Source of the DNA: an uncultured Parabacteroides sp.
Lineage (GTDB): Bacteria; Bacteroidota; Bacteroidia; Bacteroidales; Tannerellaceae
NCBI GenBank assembly: GCA_900541965.1
Contig: UQLN01000010.1
Coordinates: forward strand, 1 to 64,000
DNA: 64,000 nt
Direction: 5' to 3'
Below, in pieces: positions 34,142 to 43,333 of the stretch. A program made the translations under genes and the position numbers. The stretch's first letter is position 1; each line of letters opens with the position of its first letter. The notes under the pieces were generated by a model. That model was not told where the DNA came from. It worked only from the letters and a program-made list of their open reading frames with translations, and ran no database searches.

Positions 34142-34996
34142 TTAATCAAGTTCCTTAATTTTGATGTTACGATACCAAACATCATCACCATGGTCTTGCA
34201 GACCGATAAAACCTTCTTTGTTTTCACCACCACAATTCAGCAACAGTTCATAAGCCAACGGCCATTTGTCTTTGCTAAATTTGCTGTTATCCAACATTTC
34301 TTTCCATTGTGGAGTCCACATGTGATATTCTACAACCGGTTCGCCATTCTGATAATGAACAACAGTACCTTTGTAACACATGATTTTAGAAGTATTCCAT
34401 TCTCCAAACGGTTTAGAGTTCTGCGGTTTAGCAGGAATCATGTCGTACAGAGATGCAGACATACGGTTACCATCTTTACCCAATTTTGCATCCGGATGGT
34501 TTTCGTTATCCAAAATCTGGTATTCAGGAGCAGAGATATAAGAAGGCTGTCCTTCTACTTCCTGGATCATGATGAATACACCAGAGTTAGAACCTTTAGC
34601 AACTTTCCATTCCCATTCCAATTCAAAGTTTTTAAACTTGTGAGCGAAAATCAGGTCACCACCATCCTTAGCACCAGCTTCACCTGCGCCAGAACCTTTG
34701 ATATGGATTGTACCATCTGCAACTTCCCAAGCTGCAGGAACATCAGCGCGGTCATAACCTCTCCAACCATTGAATGTTTTTCCGTCGAACATAGTTATTT
34801 TACCTTCTTTATCCTTCGGGAATTTTGACAAATCAACAGTAGGCAGATCGTTCATCAATTTGTATTCAGGAACGGCAGCTTCTGTTTTTGCTTCATCAGT
34901 TGAAGCTTCAGCTTCTTGGGTTTTCTTTCCTCCGCCACAAGATGTCATATAACACATCATAACTGCGGCACTTGCTAATAATACTGACTTTTTCAT
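34142..34996 (-). CDS. DUF1080 domain lipoprotein (3-keto-glycoside hydrolase type)
   Basis: The 284-residue protein has a lipoprotein signal (MKKSVLLASAAVMMCYMTSC) and a concanavalin-like DUF1080 fold (about 65-282), starting FDGKTFNGWRGYDR and including NFELEWEWKVAKGSNSGVF and the C-terminal IGLQDHGDDVWYRNIKI. DUF1080 proteins have been named 3-keto-disaccharide hydrolases, acting on sugars first oxidised by Gfo/Idh/MocA enzymes. That fits the oxidoreductase gene 23 bp upstream in the same direction. Specific substrate unknown. Confidence 0.88.
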   Translation of the reverse strand: MKKSVLLASAAVMMCYMTSCGGGKKTQEAEASTDEAKTEAAVPEYKLMNDLPTVDLSKFPKDKEGKITMFDGKTFNGWRGYDRADVPAAWEVADGTIHIKGSGAGEAGAKDGGDLIFAHKFKNFELEWEWKVAKGSNSGVFIMIQEVEGQPSYISAPEYQILDNENHPDAKLGKDGNRMSASLYDMIPAKPQNSKPFGEWNTSKIMCYKGTVVHYQNGEPVVEYHMWTPQWKEMLDNSKFSKDKWPLAYELLLNCGGENKEGFIGLQDHGDDVWYRNIKIKELD

Positions 34997-35019
34997 TTTA
35001 ATTATTTAGTTTAAAACTG

Positions 35020-36495
35020 TTATCTCGGCATATCGGGCAAACTCCAGCCTGCACGATAATTATGTTTGATTAATTCTGCAGCATACTGTTTTGCATTAAC
35101 AGGATCTGTCCAAGTCTTATCAAATGAAGGATGTCCGTCATGAATTTTGAAACCGTCTTTAATAACAGTTGCAACTTTTTCATTGTCATCGATATTTGTA
35201 AACTGCATGTTAGGACCATCCCAGAACAATGTTTTGTTCAGACCTTGCAAACGAACTGCCAATACACCCATTACAACCATTTCGTTGAATGGACCTGCTT
35301 CTGAGAAATCAGATTTTGTTTGTACACGGCTGCTCTTGTTTTCTTTACAAGCACGTACCCAATCCATTTCATGAGAAACAGTAACACGACGTTCTGTCTT
35401 CGGAGTATTAGGAACACGACCAGAAAGCAACCATGGGTTCAAACCATAGCAACCGCAAATCAATGTATCTTTTGTACCATGGAAGATACACAATCCACCA
35501 CCTTCACCCATCAATTGTTTACCTTGAGGGAATCCTTCCGGACGGTTAGGCATCATGCCACCATCATACCAGTGAACTTCCACTTCCGGCATAGCAACCT
35601 TCGGCATGTTATCACGAGCAGGGAATATAAGTTTTACATGCTGTGCCTGAGGAGCGCAGTCGTTCAGCAACAATGTAGAAGAAGCTTCAACTTTTGTTGG
35701 GTAGCCTAATTTCAAGGCTTTAAATGCAGGATGCATAATGTGGCAAGCCATATCACCCAAAGCGCCTGTACCATAATCCCACCATCCGCGCCAGTTCCAA
35801 GGATGATAAACGTTACTGAACGGTTTCATACGTGCAGGACCTGTAAACAAATCCCAGTTCAATGTAGAAGGAACTTTATCTGCTTTTTCCGGAGTATTCA
35901 AACCTTGCGGCCAGATAGGACGGTCTGTCGCACATTCTACCTTTGTTACTTCCCCGATTTCACCATTAGCAATCCATTCGCAAACCAAGTTCACACCTTC
36001 ACCGGAAGAACCCTGGTTACCCATCTGAGTAGCAACGCCTGTTGAAGCAGCCAGTTTTGTAAGCAGACGAGATTCGTAAACCGAGTGAGTCAACGGTTTC
36101 TGGCAATATACGTGTTTGCCCATCGTCATTGCATCAGCAGTAATCATTGCGTGAGTATGGTCAGCTGTTGCGATGATAACGGCATCAATAGATTTGCCCA
36201 TTTCATCGTACATTTTACGATAATCCCAATATTTTTTTGCATCAGGAAATTCTTTGAATACGCCTTTTGCATATTTCCAGTCCACATCACAAAGAGCAAC
36301 AAGGTTTTCTGTCTTTTTTACATTGTTGATATTTGCATGTCCCATACCACCGATACCTACAGCAGCAATGTTCAACTTATCAGTTGGAGCTACATATCCA
36401 TGACTTTTACCTAAAACGGAACCAGGAACAATAGAAAATGCTGCTGCGGCAGCTGCTCCTCTTTGAAGAAATGATCTTCTTGAAATGTTTGACAT
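35020..36495 (-). CDS. Gfo/Idh/MocA family oxidoreductase with Tat signal
   Basis: The 491-residue protein starts MSNISRRSFLQRGAAAAAAFSIVPG, a twin-arginine signal, so it is exported folded with its cofactor. The Rossmann part shows NIAAVGIGGMGHANI (about 43-57), ALCDVDW and the EKPLTHS-type segment (here CQKPLTHSVYESR), followed by the family's alpha/beta domain. It probably oxidises or reduces a sugar C3 position with tightly bound NAD(P). Paired with the DUF1080 gene downstream, it suggests glycan breakdown through 3-keto intermediates. Confidence 0.88.
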   Translation of the reverse strand: MSNISRRSFLQRGAAAAAAFSIVPGSVLGKSHGYVAPTDKLNIAAVGIGGMGHANINNVKKTENLVALCDVDWKYAKGVFKEFPDAKKYWDYRKMYDEMGKSIDAVIIATADHTHAMITADAMTMGKHVYCQKPLTHSVYESRLLTKLAASTGVATQMGNQGSSGEGVNLVCEWIANGEIGEVTKVECATDRPIWPQGLNTPEKADKVPSTLNWDLFTGPARMKPFSNVYHPWNWRGWWDYGTGALGDMACHIMHPAFKALKLGYPTKVEASSTLLLNDCAPQAQHVKLIFPARDNMPKVAMPEVEVHWYDGGMMPNRPEGFPQGKQLMGEGGGLCIFHGTKDTLICGCYGLNPWLLSGRVPNTPKTERRVTVSHEMDWVRACKENKSSRVQTKSDFSEAGPFNEMVVMGVLAVRLQGLNKTLFWDGPNMQFTNIDDNEKVATVIKDGFKIHDGHPSFDKTWTDPVNAKQYAAELIKHNYRAGWSLPDMPR

Positions 36496-36720
36496 AGTAA
36501 TAATTTTTTATAGATTAGCACTTAATAATGATTTTTCTGTGATTTTTCGTACTTTAAAAACACAAACTGTTGCAAATATAGGCAATGCGAAATGAACAAC
36601 AAATCCTCCCCGCTCCTTTCTTTTTTAAAATAGTTTTTTTTAACAGTGATTATAAATAAGTTCTATTTTTATATAAATAATATCTATACCTTTAGGGATG
36701 CCTTAAATTGCATATCCTGT

Positions 36721-36728
36721 TATATTTG
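36721..36728 (+). promoter_or_regulatory. -7 box of the cyd operon promoter
   Basis: TATATTTG matches TAnnTTTG and lies 57 bp before the DUF4492 start. The 289-bp gap between the divergent oxidoreductase gene and DUF4492 otherwise shows no gene. Confidence 0.5.
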
Positions 36729-36784
36729 TACAAATACAAAACTTACTTAATATTTACTTTGTTATAGAAAACAAAGACGCCTGC

Positions 36785-37012
36785 ATGAAAAACGAGCCTG
36801 TATATAAACGAATATTCCATTTTTATTTGGAAGGGTTTCGCGAAATGAAACTCGGTAAAACATTATGGTTAATAATCCTTATAAAGCTCTTCATCATGTT
36901 TTTTATATTAAAAATCTTTTTCTTTCCCAATTATCTGAGGGAATTTAAAGGAGACTCCGCCAAAGAAGAACATGTTTCAAACGAATTAATCCAAAGGGCT
37001 ATAACTCCTTAA
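36785..37012 (+). CDS. DUF4492 small membrane protein, cyd operon
   Basis: The 75-residue protein has an amphipathic start (MKNEPVYKRIFHFYLEGFREMKLGKTLW) and one membrane helix (about 29-47). It matches DUF4492, which occurs in Bacteroidetes just before cydA. The gap to cydA is only 12 bp. Enterobacterial bd oxidases have one-helix accessory subunits (CydX), so a similar structural role is a fair guess, but there is no sequence resemblance to CydX. Confidence 0.82.
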   Translation: MKNEPVYKRIFHFYLEGFREMKLGKTLWLIILIKLFIMFFILKIFFFPNYLREFKGDSAKEEHVSNELIQRAITP

Positions 37013-37024
37013 ATTATATAAGTT

Positions 37025-38572
37025 ATGATTGCGAACATAGACACATCATTGATTGACTGGTCAAGAGCTCAATTTGCTCTTACAGCCATGTATCACTGGA
37101 TCTTCGTGCCCCTGACACTCGGACTCGGAGTGATACAGGCTATCATGGAAACCATTTACTACAAAACAGGTGACGAATTCTGGAAAAAAACAGCACAGTT
37201 CTGGATGAAACTGTTCGGTATTAACTTTGCTATCGGTGTTGCCACCGGGTTAATTCTGGAATTTGAATTCGGCACCAACTGGTCTAATTACAGCTGGTTC
37301 GTCGGCGATATTTTCGGTGCTCCACTCGCCATTGAAGGAATTCTGGCATTCTTTATGGAAGCTACATTCATCGCTGTTATGTTTTTCGGATGGGAAAAAG
37401 TGAGCAAACGTTTTCACCTAACTTCTACATGGCTGACAATCGTCGGTGCTACATTATCCGCTCTTTGGATCCTGATAGCCAATGCCTGGATGCAGCATCC
37501 TGTCGGTATGGAATTCAATCCGGATACCGTACGTAATGAGATGTCTGATTTCTGGGCTGTTGCATTATCCCCTGTTGCAATCAATAAATTTTTCCACACA
37601 GTACTTTCCGGATGGATTGTGGGAGCCGTGTTTGTGATCGGTATCAGCAGTTGGTATCTATTAAAGAAACGAGATAAAAAATTCGCACTGGAAAGTATCA
37701 AAGTAGGAGCCATTTTCGGATTAGTTGCTTCTATCCTCATTGTATGGACCGGTGACGGTTCCGCTTATCAGGTTGCCCAAAAACAACCGATGAAACTGGC
37801 TGCAATGGAAGGCCTTTATGAAGGAGGCAATGGCGTTGGATTGGTAGCTATCGGCATACTGGACCCAAACAGACCGGAAAATCCGGGTCTACAATCGCCC
37901 TTCCTTTTCGATGTCAAAATACCTAAATTACTCTCGTTTCTTGCAGAACGCAAAGCAGATGCATATGTTCCGGGTATCATGAATCTGATAAAGGGAGGCT
38001 ATACTACCCATGATGGTACGCCTGCCCTCTCCGCCGAAGAAAAAATCCAGAAAGGACAAATCGCGATAAAAGCTCTTGCTGACTACCGTAAAGCGTTAAA
38101 AGATAAAGACGAAACAACGGCGCAGCAAGCACAAACGCTATTGAATGAAAACTTTCCTTACTTTGGTTACGGTTATATTAAAGATCCTGCTGATTTAATA
38201 CCGCATGTGGGACTCACATTCTATTCTTTTCGCATCATGGTAATTTTAGGAGGTTATTTCATCCTGCTTTTTATCATCGCTTACATCTGGAGCAAAAAAG
38301 GTAAATTTGAAAATGCACGCTGGTTGCAGTGGGTATCATTATGGACAATTCCATTAGCCTATATTGCCGGACAAGCAGGATGGATTGTTGCTGAAGTCGG
38401 TCGTCAACCCTGGGCAATCCAGGACATATTACCGACCAGTGCATCGGTATCAAAACTGGCTACCTCATCGGTGCAAACAACCTTCTTCGTTTTCCTTCTG
38501 CTCTTTACAGTTTTACTGATAGCAGAGATTGGAATTATGGTGAAAGCCATAAAAAAAGGTCCGAACTTTTAA
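37025..38572 (+). CDS. cydA: cytochrome bd oxidase subunit I
   Basis: The 515-residue polytopic protein carries haems b558, b595 and d and oxidises quinol. The first helix region has SRAQFALTAMYHWIFVPLTLG with the axial His, GIATG-type helices follow (GVATGLILEFEFGTNW), and EVGRQPW near the C-terminus is the quinol-site signature. The loop between helices 6 and 7 carries a roughly 100-residue insertion (about 285-390). The partner cydB begins 39 bp downstream. Confidence 0.96.
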   Translation: MIANIDTSLIDWSRAQFALTAMYHWIFVPLTLGLGVIQAIMETIYYKTGDEFWKKTAQFWMKLFGINFAIGVATGLILEFEFGTNWSNYSWFVGDIFGAPLAIEGILAFFMEATFIAVMFFGWEKVSKRFHLTSTWLTIVGATLSALWILIANAWMQHPVGMEFNPDTVRNEMSDFWAVALSPVAINKFFHTVLSGWIVGAVFVIGISSWYLLKKRDKKFALESIKVGAIFGLVASILIVWTGDGSAYQVAQKQPMKLAAMEGLYEGGNGVGLVAIGILDPNRPENPGLQSPFLFDVKIPKLLSFLAERKADAYVPGIMNLIKGGYTTHDGTPALSAEEKIQKGQIAIKALADYRKALKDKDETTAQQAQTLLNENFPYFGYGYIKDPADLIPHVGLTFYSFRIMVILGGYFILLFIIAYIWSKKGKFENARWLQWVSLWTIPLAYIAGQAGWIVAEVGRQPWAIQDILPTSASVSKLATSSVQTTFFVFLLLFTVLLIAEIGIMVKAIKKGPNF

Positions 38573-38611
38573 TGTTTTCAAGTTTTAATTATCAATCTTC
38601 AATTAAGCATT

Positions 38612-39766
38612 ATGGACAGTACATATATATTATTACAGCATTACTGGTGGTTTCTGGTTTCTTTACTGGGAGCACTATTGGTATTCCTTCTATTTGTACA
38701 AGGAGGGCAGTCCTTACTTTTTACTATTGGCAAAACAGAACTTCAGCAAAAGATGCTTCTAAACTCTACCGGGAGAAAATGGGAATTTACATTCACAACA
38801 TTAGTAACTTTCGGAGGAGCGTTCTTTGCCTCTTTTCCCCTTTTTTATTCTACTAGTTTCGGAGGAGCCTACTGGGTATGGATGCTTATACTGGCATGTT
38901 TCGTAATACAAGCTGTTTCCTATGAATACCAGGCAAAGAAAGGGAATCTATTAGGAAAGAAAACCTATCAGGTTTTTCTATTATTAAATGGTATATTGGG
39001 GCCGATCTTACTGGGTACAGCAGTAGGCACATTTTTCAACGGAGCTGAATTTGTCGTAAACAAAGCCCAACTGACAGATGTGGCAATGCCTGTTATTTCC
39101 ACTTGGGCAAATCCCTGGCATGGTTTAGAGGCGGCCTTTGTTTTCTGGAATATTTGTTTGGGGCTTGCCGTCTTTTTCCTTGCACGCATTCAGGCACTCC
39201 TCTATTTCATTAATAATATAGATGATAATGAAATCCAAAAAAGAAGCCGAAAGCATTTAATTATCGAAACTGTACTATTCCTCGTATTTTTCCTTACATT
39301 CTTGGTTCATTTACTGGTCGCTGACGGGTTTGCTGTAAATCCGGATACCGGAGAAATATATATGCAACCATTCAAATATTTTATAAACTTAATTGAAATG
39401 CCGCTTGTACTTGTTGTATTACTTCTTGGTATCATCGGAGTTCTTTATGGCATTATACACACGGTCCTCTCCCAGACATGGAAAAAAGGAATTTGGTTCT
39501 GTGGAACAGGTACGGTACTTACTGTTTTGGCACTCTTACTTTGTGCAGGTTGGAATAATACAGCTTACTATCCGTCTATTGCCGATTTACAAAGTTCACT
39601 TACCATCCAGAATAGCTGCTCCAGCCCATTCACGCTAAAAGTGATGAGCTATGTATCTATTTTAATTCCTTTTGTTCTTGCCTATATTTTCTATGCCTGG
39701 CGTTCACTGGATTTAAGGAAAATAACATCAAAAGAAATGGAAGAGGGCAAAGGGCATGCGTATTAA
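38612..39766 (+). CDS. cydB: cytochrome bd oxidase subunit II
   Basis: The 384-residue polytopic membrane protein has eight or more helices and matches CydB: WWFLVSLLGALLVFLLFVQGGQSLLF at the N-terminus, GAYWVWMLILACFVIQAVSYEYQ and the following repeats. It forms the high-affinity terminal oxidase with CydA, useful for oxygen scavenging in an anaerobe. A terminator lies 100 bp after the stop. Confidence 0.95.
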   Translation: MDSTYILLQHYWWFLVSLLGALLVFLLFVQGGQSLLFTIGKTELQQKMLLNSTGRKWEFTFTTLVTFGGAFFASFPLFYSTSFGGAYWVWMLILACFVIQAVSYEYQAKKGNLLGKKTYQVFLLLNGILGPILLGTAVGTFFNGAEFVVNKAQLTDVAMPVISTWANPWHGLEAAFVFWNICLGLAVFFLARIQALLYFINNIDDNEIQKRSRKHLIIETVLFLVFFLTFLVHLLVADGFAVNPDTGEIYMQPFKYFINLIEMPLVLVVLLLGIIGVLYGIIHTVLSQTWKKGIWFCGTGTVLTVLALLLCAGWNNTAYYPSIADLQSSLTIQNSCSSPFTLKVMSYVSILIPFVLAYIFYAWRSLDLRKITSKEMEEGKGHAY

Positions 39767-39867
39767 AAAGAAGCTTTATCATTTACAGACTATTTACGGG
39801 GCGGCTCAAACTGCCCCGTCCCATTAATTAAGGCTTGAGGTTGTCCCTACAATATGGGGAATAAAAA

Positions 39868-39895
39868 AAACGGCGAAGCTCGCGCTTGGCCGTTT
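39868..39895 (+). terminator. terminator of the cyd operon
   Basis: AAACGGC-x-AAGC (39868-39879) pairs with GCTT-x-GCCGTTT (39884-39895) around one G-G mismatch and a 4-nt loop. The rest of the gap to rnz (39896-40117) shows only the promoter box at 40086. Confidence 0.65.
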
Positions 39896-40085
39896 CTACA
39901 TTTAACCGTTTTAAACAAAAAGAAAAAGTTAGTTAAGGCTTAGATGAAAATATCTCAAGTCTTTTCTACTGACTATAAGTTTGCTACCACAAGGACAGCA
40001 AACAAATATATGGAATACCTATCACCTAAAGTACACGCTCTTCCGTTTTTTTGTTTTTTTTCACAGAACACCAGAGCTTTTGTAT

Positions 40086-40093
40086 TATCTTTG
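40086..40093 (+). promoter_or_regulatory. -7 box of the rnz promoter
   Basis: TATCTTTG matches TAnnTTTG, 24 bp before the rnz start codon, so the leader is short. Confidence 0.6.
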
Positions 40094-40117
40094 CATTGAT
40101 TTACTCCAACAACACTC

Positions 40118-41032
40118 ATGGCAGATTTTAACATAAATATATTAGGATGCGGCTCTGCATTACCCACAACCCGGCACTTGGCGACTTCACAAGTTATAGA
40201 TTTACGAGACAAACTATATATGATTGATTGTGGGGAAGGTACACAAGTCCAAATGCGCAAAATGCGTATTCGCTTCAGCCGCTTGAACCATATATTCATT
40301 TCCCATCTCCATGGAGATCACTGTTTCGGCTTACCCGGGCTTATCTCCACTTTAGGCATGTTGGGACGAACTGGAGAATTAGTTATACACGGGCCGAAAG
40401 ACGTGGAAACCTACTTGCGTCCAGTAATGGATTTATTTTGTCGCGGACTGGAATTCGATGTTCGCTTCAATTCCATAGACCCTTACAAACATGCTCTGGT
40501 GATGGAAGACCGGTCACTTTCCGTCTATTCCATACCATTGAAACACCGTATCCCTACCTGTGGATATTTATTTGCAGAAAAGCCCAAAGAAGCACATATC
40601 ATCAGGGAAATGACAGACTTCTACCAGGTGCCTGTCCGTTGTATGAAAGATATCAAACAAGGACAAGACTTTGTCACTCCGGAGGGAAAAATAATCCCCA
40701 ATGCCCGGCTCACACGTCCTGCCGCTCCCCCAAAACGCTATGCTTACTGTTCCGATACGGCTTACAGTCCTTCCATAATACCTATTATAGAAGGTGTTGA
40801 CTTACTTTACCATGAAGCAACCTTTGCCGAATGTGATGCTGCACGTGCAAAAGAAACATTCCATTCCACAGCACGGCAAGCTGCACAAATAGCCAAGCAA
40901 GCGCAAGTCAAACAGTTTATGATCGGACACTACTCCGCCCGTTATGAAGAATTAACAGAACTAAAACAAGAAGCAGAAGCTATTTTCCCTGGGACCATCC
41001 TTGCCAATGAAGGATTAGTACATTCTTTATAA
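40118..41032 (+). CDS. rnz: ribonuclease Z
   Basis: The 304-residue metallo-beta-lactamase-fold endonuclease trims tRNA 3' ends. The zinc motif HLHGDH is at residues 63-68 within FISHLHGDHCFGLPGL, and the later YCSDTAY, HEATF and GHYSARY segments supply the remaining ligands. Length is normal for bacterial tRNase Z. Because the tRNA-Pro gene in this window lacks an encoded CCA, such trimming would be needed for it. Confidence 0.95.
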   Translation: MADFNINILGCGSALPTTRHLATSQVIDLRDKLYMIDCGEGTQVQMRKMRIRFSRLNHIFISHLHGDHCFGLPGLISTLGMLGRTGELVIHGPKDVETYLRPVMDLFCRGLEFDVRFNSIDPYKHALVMEDRSLSVYSIPLKHRIPTCGYLFAEKPKEAHIIREMTDFYQVPVRCMKDIKQGQDFVTPEGKIIPNARLTRPAAPPKRYAYCSDTAYSPSIIPIIEGVDLLYHEATFAECDAARAKETFHSTARQAAQIAKQAQVKQFMIGHYSARYEELTELKQEAEAIFPGTILANEGLVHSL

Positions 41033-41080
41033 GAAAAACCACACATTTGTCCGATAAACCTGATATTTTCCTTTTTAAAA

Positions 41081-41112
41081 GGCAGCAAGGACCTTCACAG
41101 GCGCTTGCTACC
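41081..41112 (-). terminator. probable terminator of the GH29 gene
   Basis: GGCAGCAAG (41081-41089) pairs with CTTGCTACC (41104-41112) with one mismatch and a 14-nt loop; TTTT follows on the minus strand. It lies between convergent rnz and the fucosidase gene. Confidence 0.55.
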
Positions 41113-41135
41113 AGACACAAATCATGTTGAAAATC

Positions 41136-43190
41136 TCAATCTTCCGTAATCACAGAAAACTCAGCAATTCCAACACGTTTTACGTTGTCTACTATTCGTG
41201 TTGCCTTAAAAACTATTTTTTGGCCTCTGACAGGCGCAAAACGTATTTCCTGTTCGATCGGGTTATATTTGATATTCGAGAACTCACCAGATACAACAAC
41301 TTTCCCATCTATCAATAATTGATAGTTCGAGATATGTCCCTGTGAATCGCGTCCCTGATTAGGCGTATAAACAAAACCGCTTATCGTATGAGGAGCAGGA
41401 AACTCCACAATTATTTCGTTCTTACCTTCGGGCAGGTAATAGGTAGAATAGCCATTCCCGTCAAACATGAGATTTGTCTGTTCGTCAACCGGACTGATCA
41501 CCTTGTAATCAGCTGCCGGCAAGTCAAAATTACGAATTGCCACAGGACCGGTTTTACCGGACTGCGCATCATTGGTAATCGCTTTGACAGTCCCTTTTCT
41601 GTCCAGTATAAATGGAGCTTCATATTTAGCAGACTGCACCGTCGGTTCTGTTCCATCTGTCGTATAATAAATGTCGGCTCCTTCGCTTTCCACACCTATA
41701 CGGACTTCATTCTTCGCATTCCGCACGATACACGGCTGTTCCAACAGCGGGGGAGCCAGGAAAGCCTCTACATTATTAATACACAACGGACCTTTTGCCT
41801 CTGTGAAATTAATACGCAAGGCATCTGCCGAAGTCGTTTTGAAACGGACGATACGTTTGTAGCCCACTGTCGAAAGCGTATCAGCTATTTCCACCGGCAG
41901 CCATTTGCCATCCTTTTCCACTTCAAGCATAAAAGCGCATACACGCTGTCCAAGAGGTATATACTCTTGAATCATCACCCGGTTCAGCGAAGTTCCTGCC
42001 GGTAATGGGAAAGTTAACGAACCGGACGTCACTCCATCGGAAGTAGCCCAATAAGAATCCCAACTGTCGTCCGTCACATTCGATGCCTTATAAGCGCTCC
42101 CACGGGTTTCGCTTGCCTTTGGCTTGACGCCGGCCAACAGATTATCTTTCAACTCCGTCTGGATCGTATGATACCAGTCGACGGCACGTGCCGAATCGAC
42201 CGGATGAATCTGTCCGCTCAATGCTATCGGGAAATTAAGCAGGAAGTTGGCATTATGCCCCACGCTGCGATAATACAAATCGACCAGATTCGGAACTGTA
42301 CGGACCTGATGATCTTCGCGATGATGGTAAAACCATCCCGGACGGATAGACACATCGCATTCTCCCGGCAGCCACTGGCTCCCGTCTTTCATGCCCCATT
42401 GATTCTGAGTATAATGGGTTTCCTTATCCAAAGAATAAGACGACCAATTTGTTTCCCCCGCCCAACCTGACTCGTTACCGATCCAGCGGATATCAGGGAC
42501 CGTCCCTCCGAAAATCATCGCTTCCGGATGTTTCGCTTTGATCATTTCGCGGGCTGTCTCATAACCGTAATAGGTTTTCGGATCGATCGAACGTGTTTCA
42601 TTCGTTCCACCGTACCAGCCATTTCCTCCGTTCGCACCATCAAACCAGAACTCGAATAGCGGACCATAATTGGAAATTAGTTCGTTGATCTGTTCATGAT
42701 AGGTCTTCTGGTAACCTTCCCGTCCATATTCGGCATTATGGCGATCCCAAGGAGAGAGGTAAAGCCCGAACTTCAGGCCGTGCTTTTTGCAGGCATCGGA
42801 CAGTTCCCGCACCATGTCGCCCTTTCCGTTTTTATAAGGGGAATTAGAGATGTTATAATCGACCGTTTGGGTTGGCCAAAGGCAGAAACCATCATGGTGC
42901 TTGGCTGTCAGGATCACCCCTTTCAGCCCGGCGGCCTTGATGATCCGCACCCATTGTTCGCAATCGAGGTCTGTCGGATTGAATGTTTCCGCAGGCGTAT
43001 TCCCATAGCCCCATTCCAAATCATTAAACGTATTCAACCCGAAATGCACGAATGCATAATTTTCCATTTTCTGCCATTCGATCTGTTCCGACGTCGGAAC
43101 CGGCAAAACAGGAGCAGGCGGCTCCACTTCCTTACAGGAAAGGAACAACCCGGCAAACATACCGGCAATTAAAAGATTCTTTGTGTTCAT
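41136..43190 (-). CDS. GH29 alpha-L-fucosidase lipoprotein, multidomain
   Basis: The 684-residue enzyme starts at 43190 (MNTKNLLIAGMFAGLFLSC), giving a lipoprotein signal; an upstream in-frame ATG would not. The GH29 barrel (about 30-360) shows YAFVHFGLNTFND, LTAKHHDGFCLWPT and the nucleophile Asp in FEFWFDGANGG. After it come a discoidin-like region (about 365-485), a chitobiase-type C-terminal Ig fold (about 490-560, DIYYTTDGTEPT) and a last discoidin-like region (about 575-684). It would release terminal fucose from host or dietary glycans at the cell surface or periplasm. It lies just downstream of susD in the same direction, separated by a hairpin terminator, so expression may be partly independent. 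Confidence 0.92.
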   Translation of the reverse strand: MNTKNLLIAGMFAGLFLSCKEVEPPAPVLPVPTSEQIEWQKMENYAFVHFGLNTFNDLEWGYGNTPAETFNPTDLDCEQWVRIIKAAGLKGVILTAKHHDGFCLWPTQTVDYNISNSPYKNGKGDMVRELSDACKKHGLKFGLYLSPWDRHNAEYGREGYQKTYHEQINELISNYGPLFEFWFDGANGGNGWYGGTNETRSIDPKTYYGYETAREMIKAKHPEAMIFGGTVPDIRWIGNESGWAGETNWSSYSLDKETHYTQNQWGMKDGSQWLPGECDVSIRPGWFYHHREDHQVRTVPNLVDLYYRSVGHNANFLLNFPIALSGQIHPVDSARAVDWYHTIQTELKDNLLAGVKPKASETRGSAYKASNVTDDSWDSYWATSDGVTSGSLTFPLPAGTSLNRVMIQEYIPLGQRVCAFMLEVEKDGKWLPVEIADTLSTVGYKRIVRFKTTSADALRINFTEAKGPLCINNVEAFLAPPLLEQPCIVRNAKNEVRIGVESEGADIYYTTDGTEPTVQSAKYEAPFILDRKGTVKAITNDAQSGKTGPVAIRNFDLPAADYKVISPVDEQTNLMFDGNGYSTYYLPEGKNEIIVEFPAPHTISGFVYTPNQGRDSQGHISNYQLLIDGKVVVSGEFSNIKYNPIEQEIRFAPVRGQKIVFKATRIVDNVKRVGIAEFSVITED

Positions 43191-43297
43191 GTTATATTTT
43201 ATAAATGAGACTTTCCGGTTCTTCCCTTCTTTTATCCGGGAAACCAACTTATAGGTATTCGTTTTCAACAGTTATATTGTAGAATATAGAGACACAA

Positions 43298-43321
43298 AGA
43301 GGGAAGGCTAACCTTCCCTCT
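43298..43321 (-). terminator. hairpin between susD and the GH29 gene
   Basis: AGAGGGAAGG (43298-43307) pairs perfectly with CCTTCCCTCT (43312-43321) around a CTAA loop. On the minus strand TTTGTG follows. It is probably a partial terminator that lowers fucosidase expression relative to susCD, or an RNA-stabilising 3' hairpin. Confidence 0.7.
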
Positions 43322-43333
43322 AGTATAAAATAT

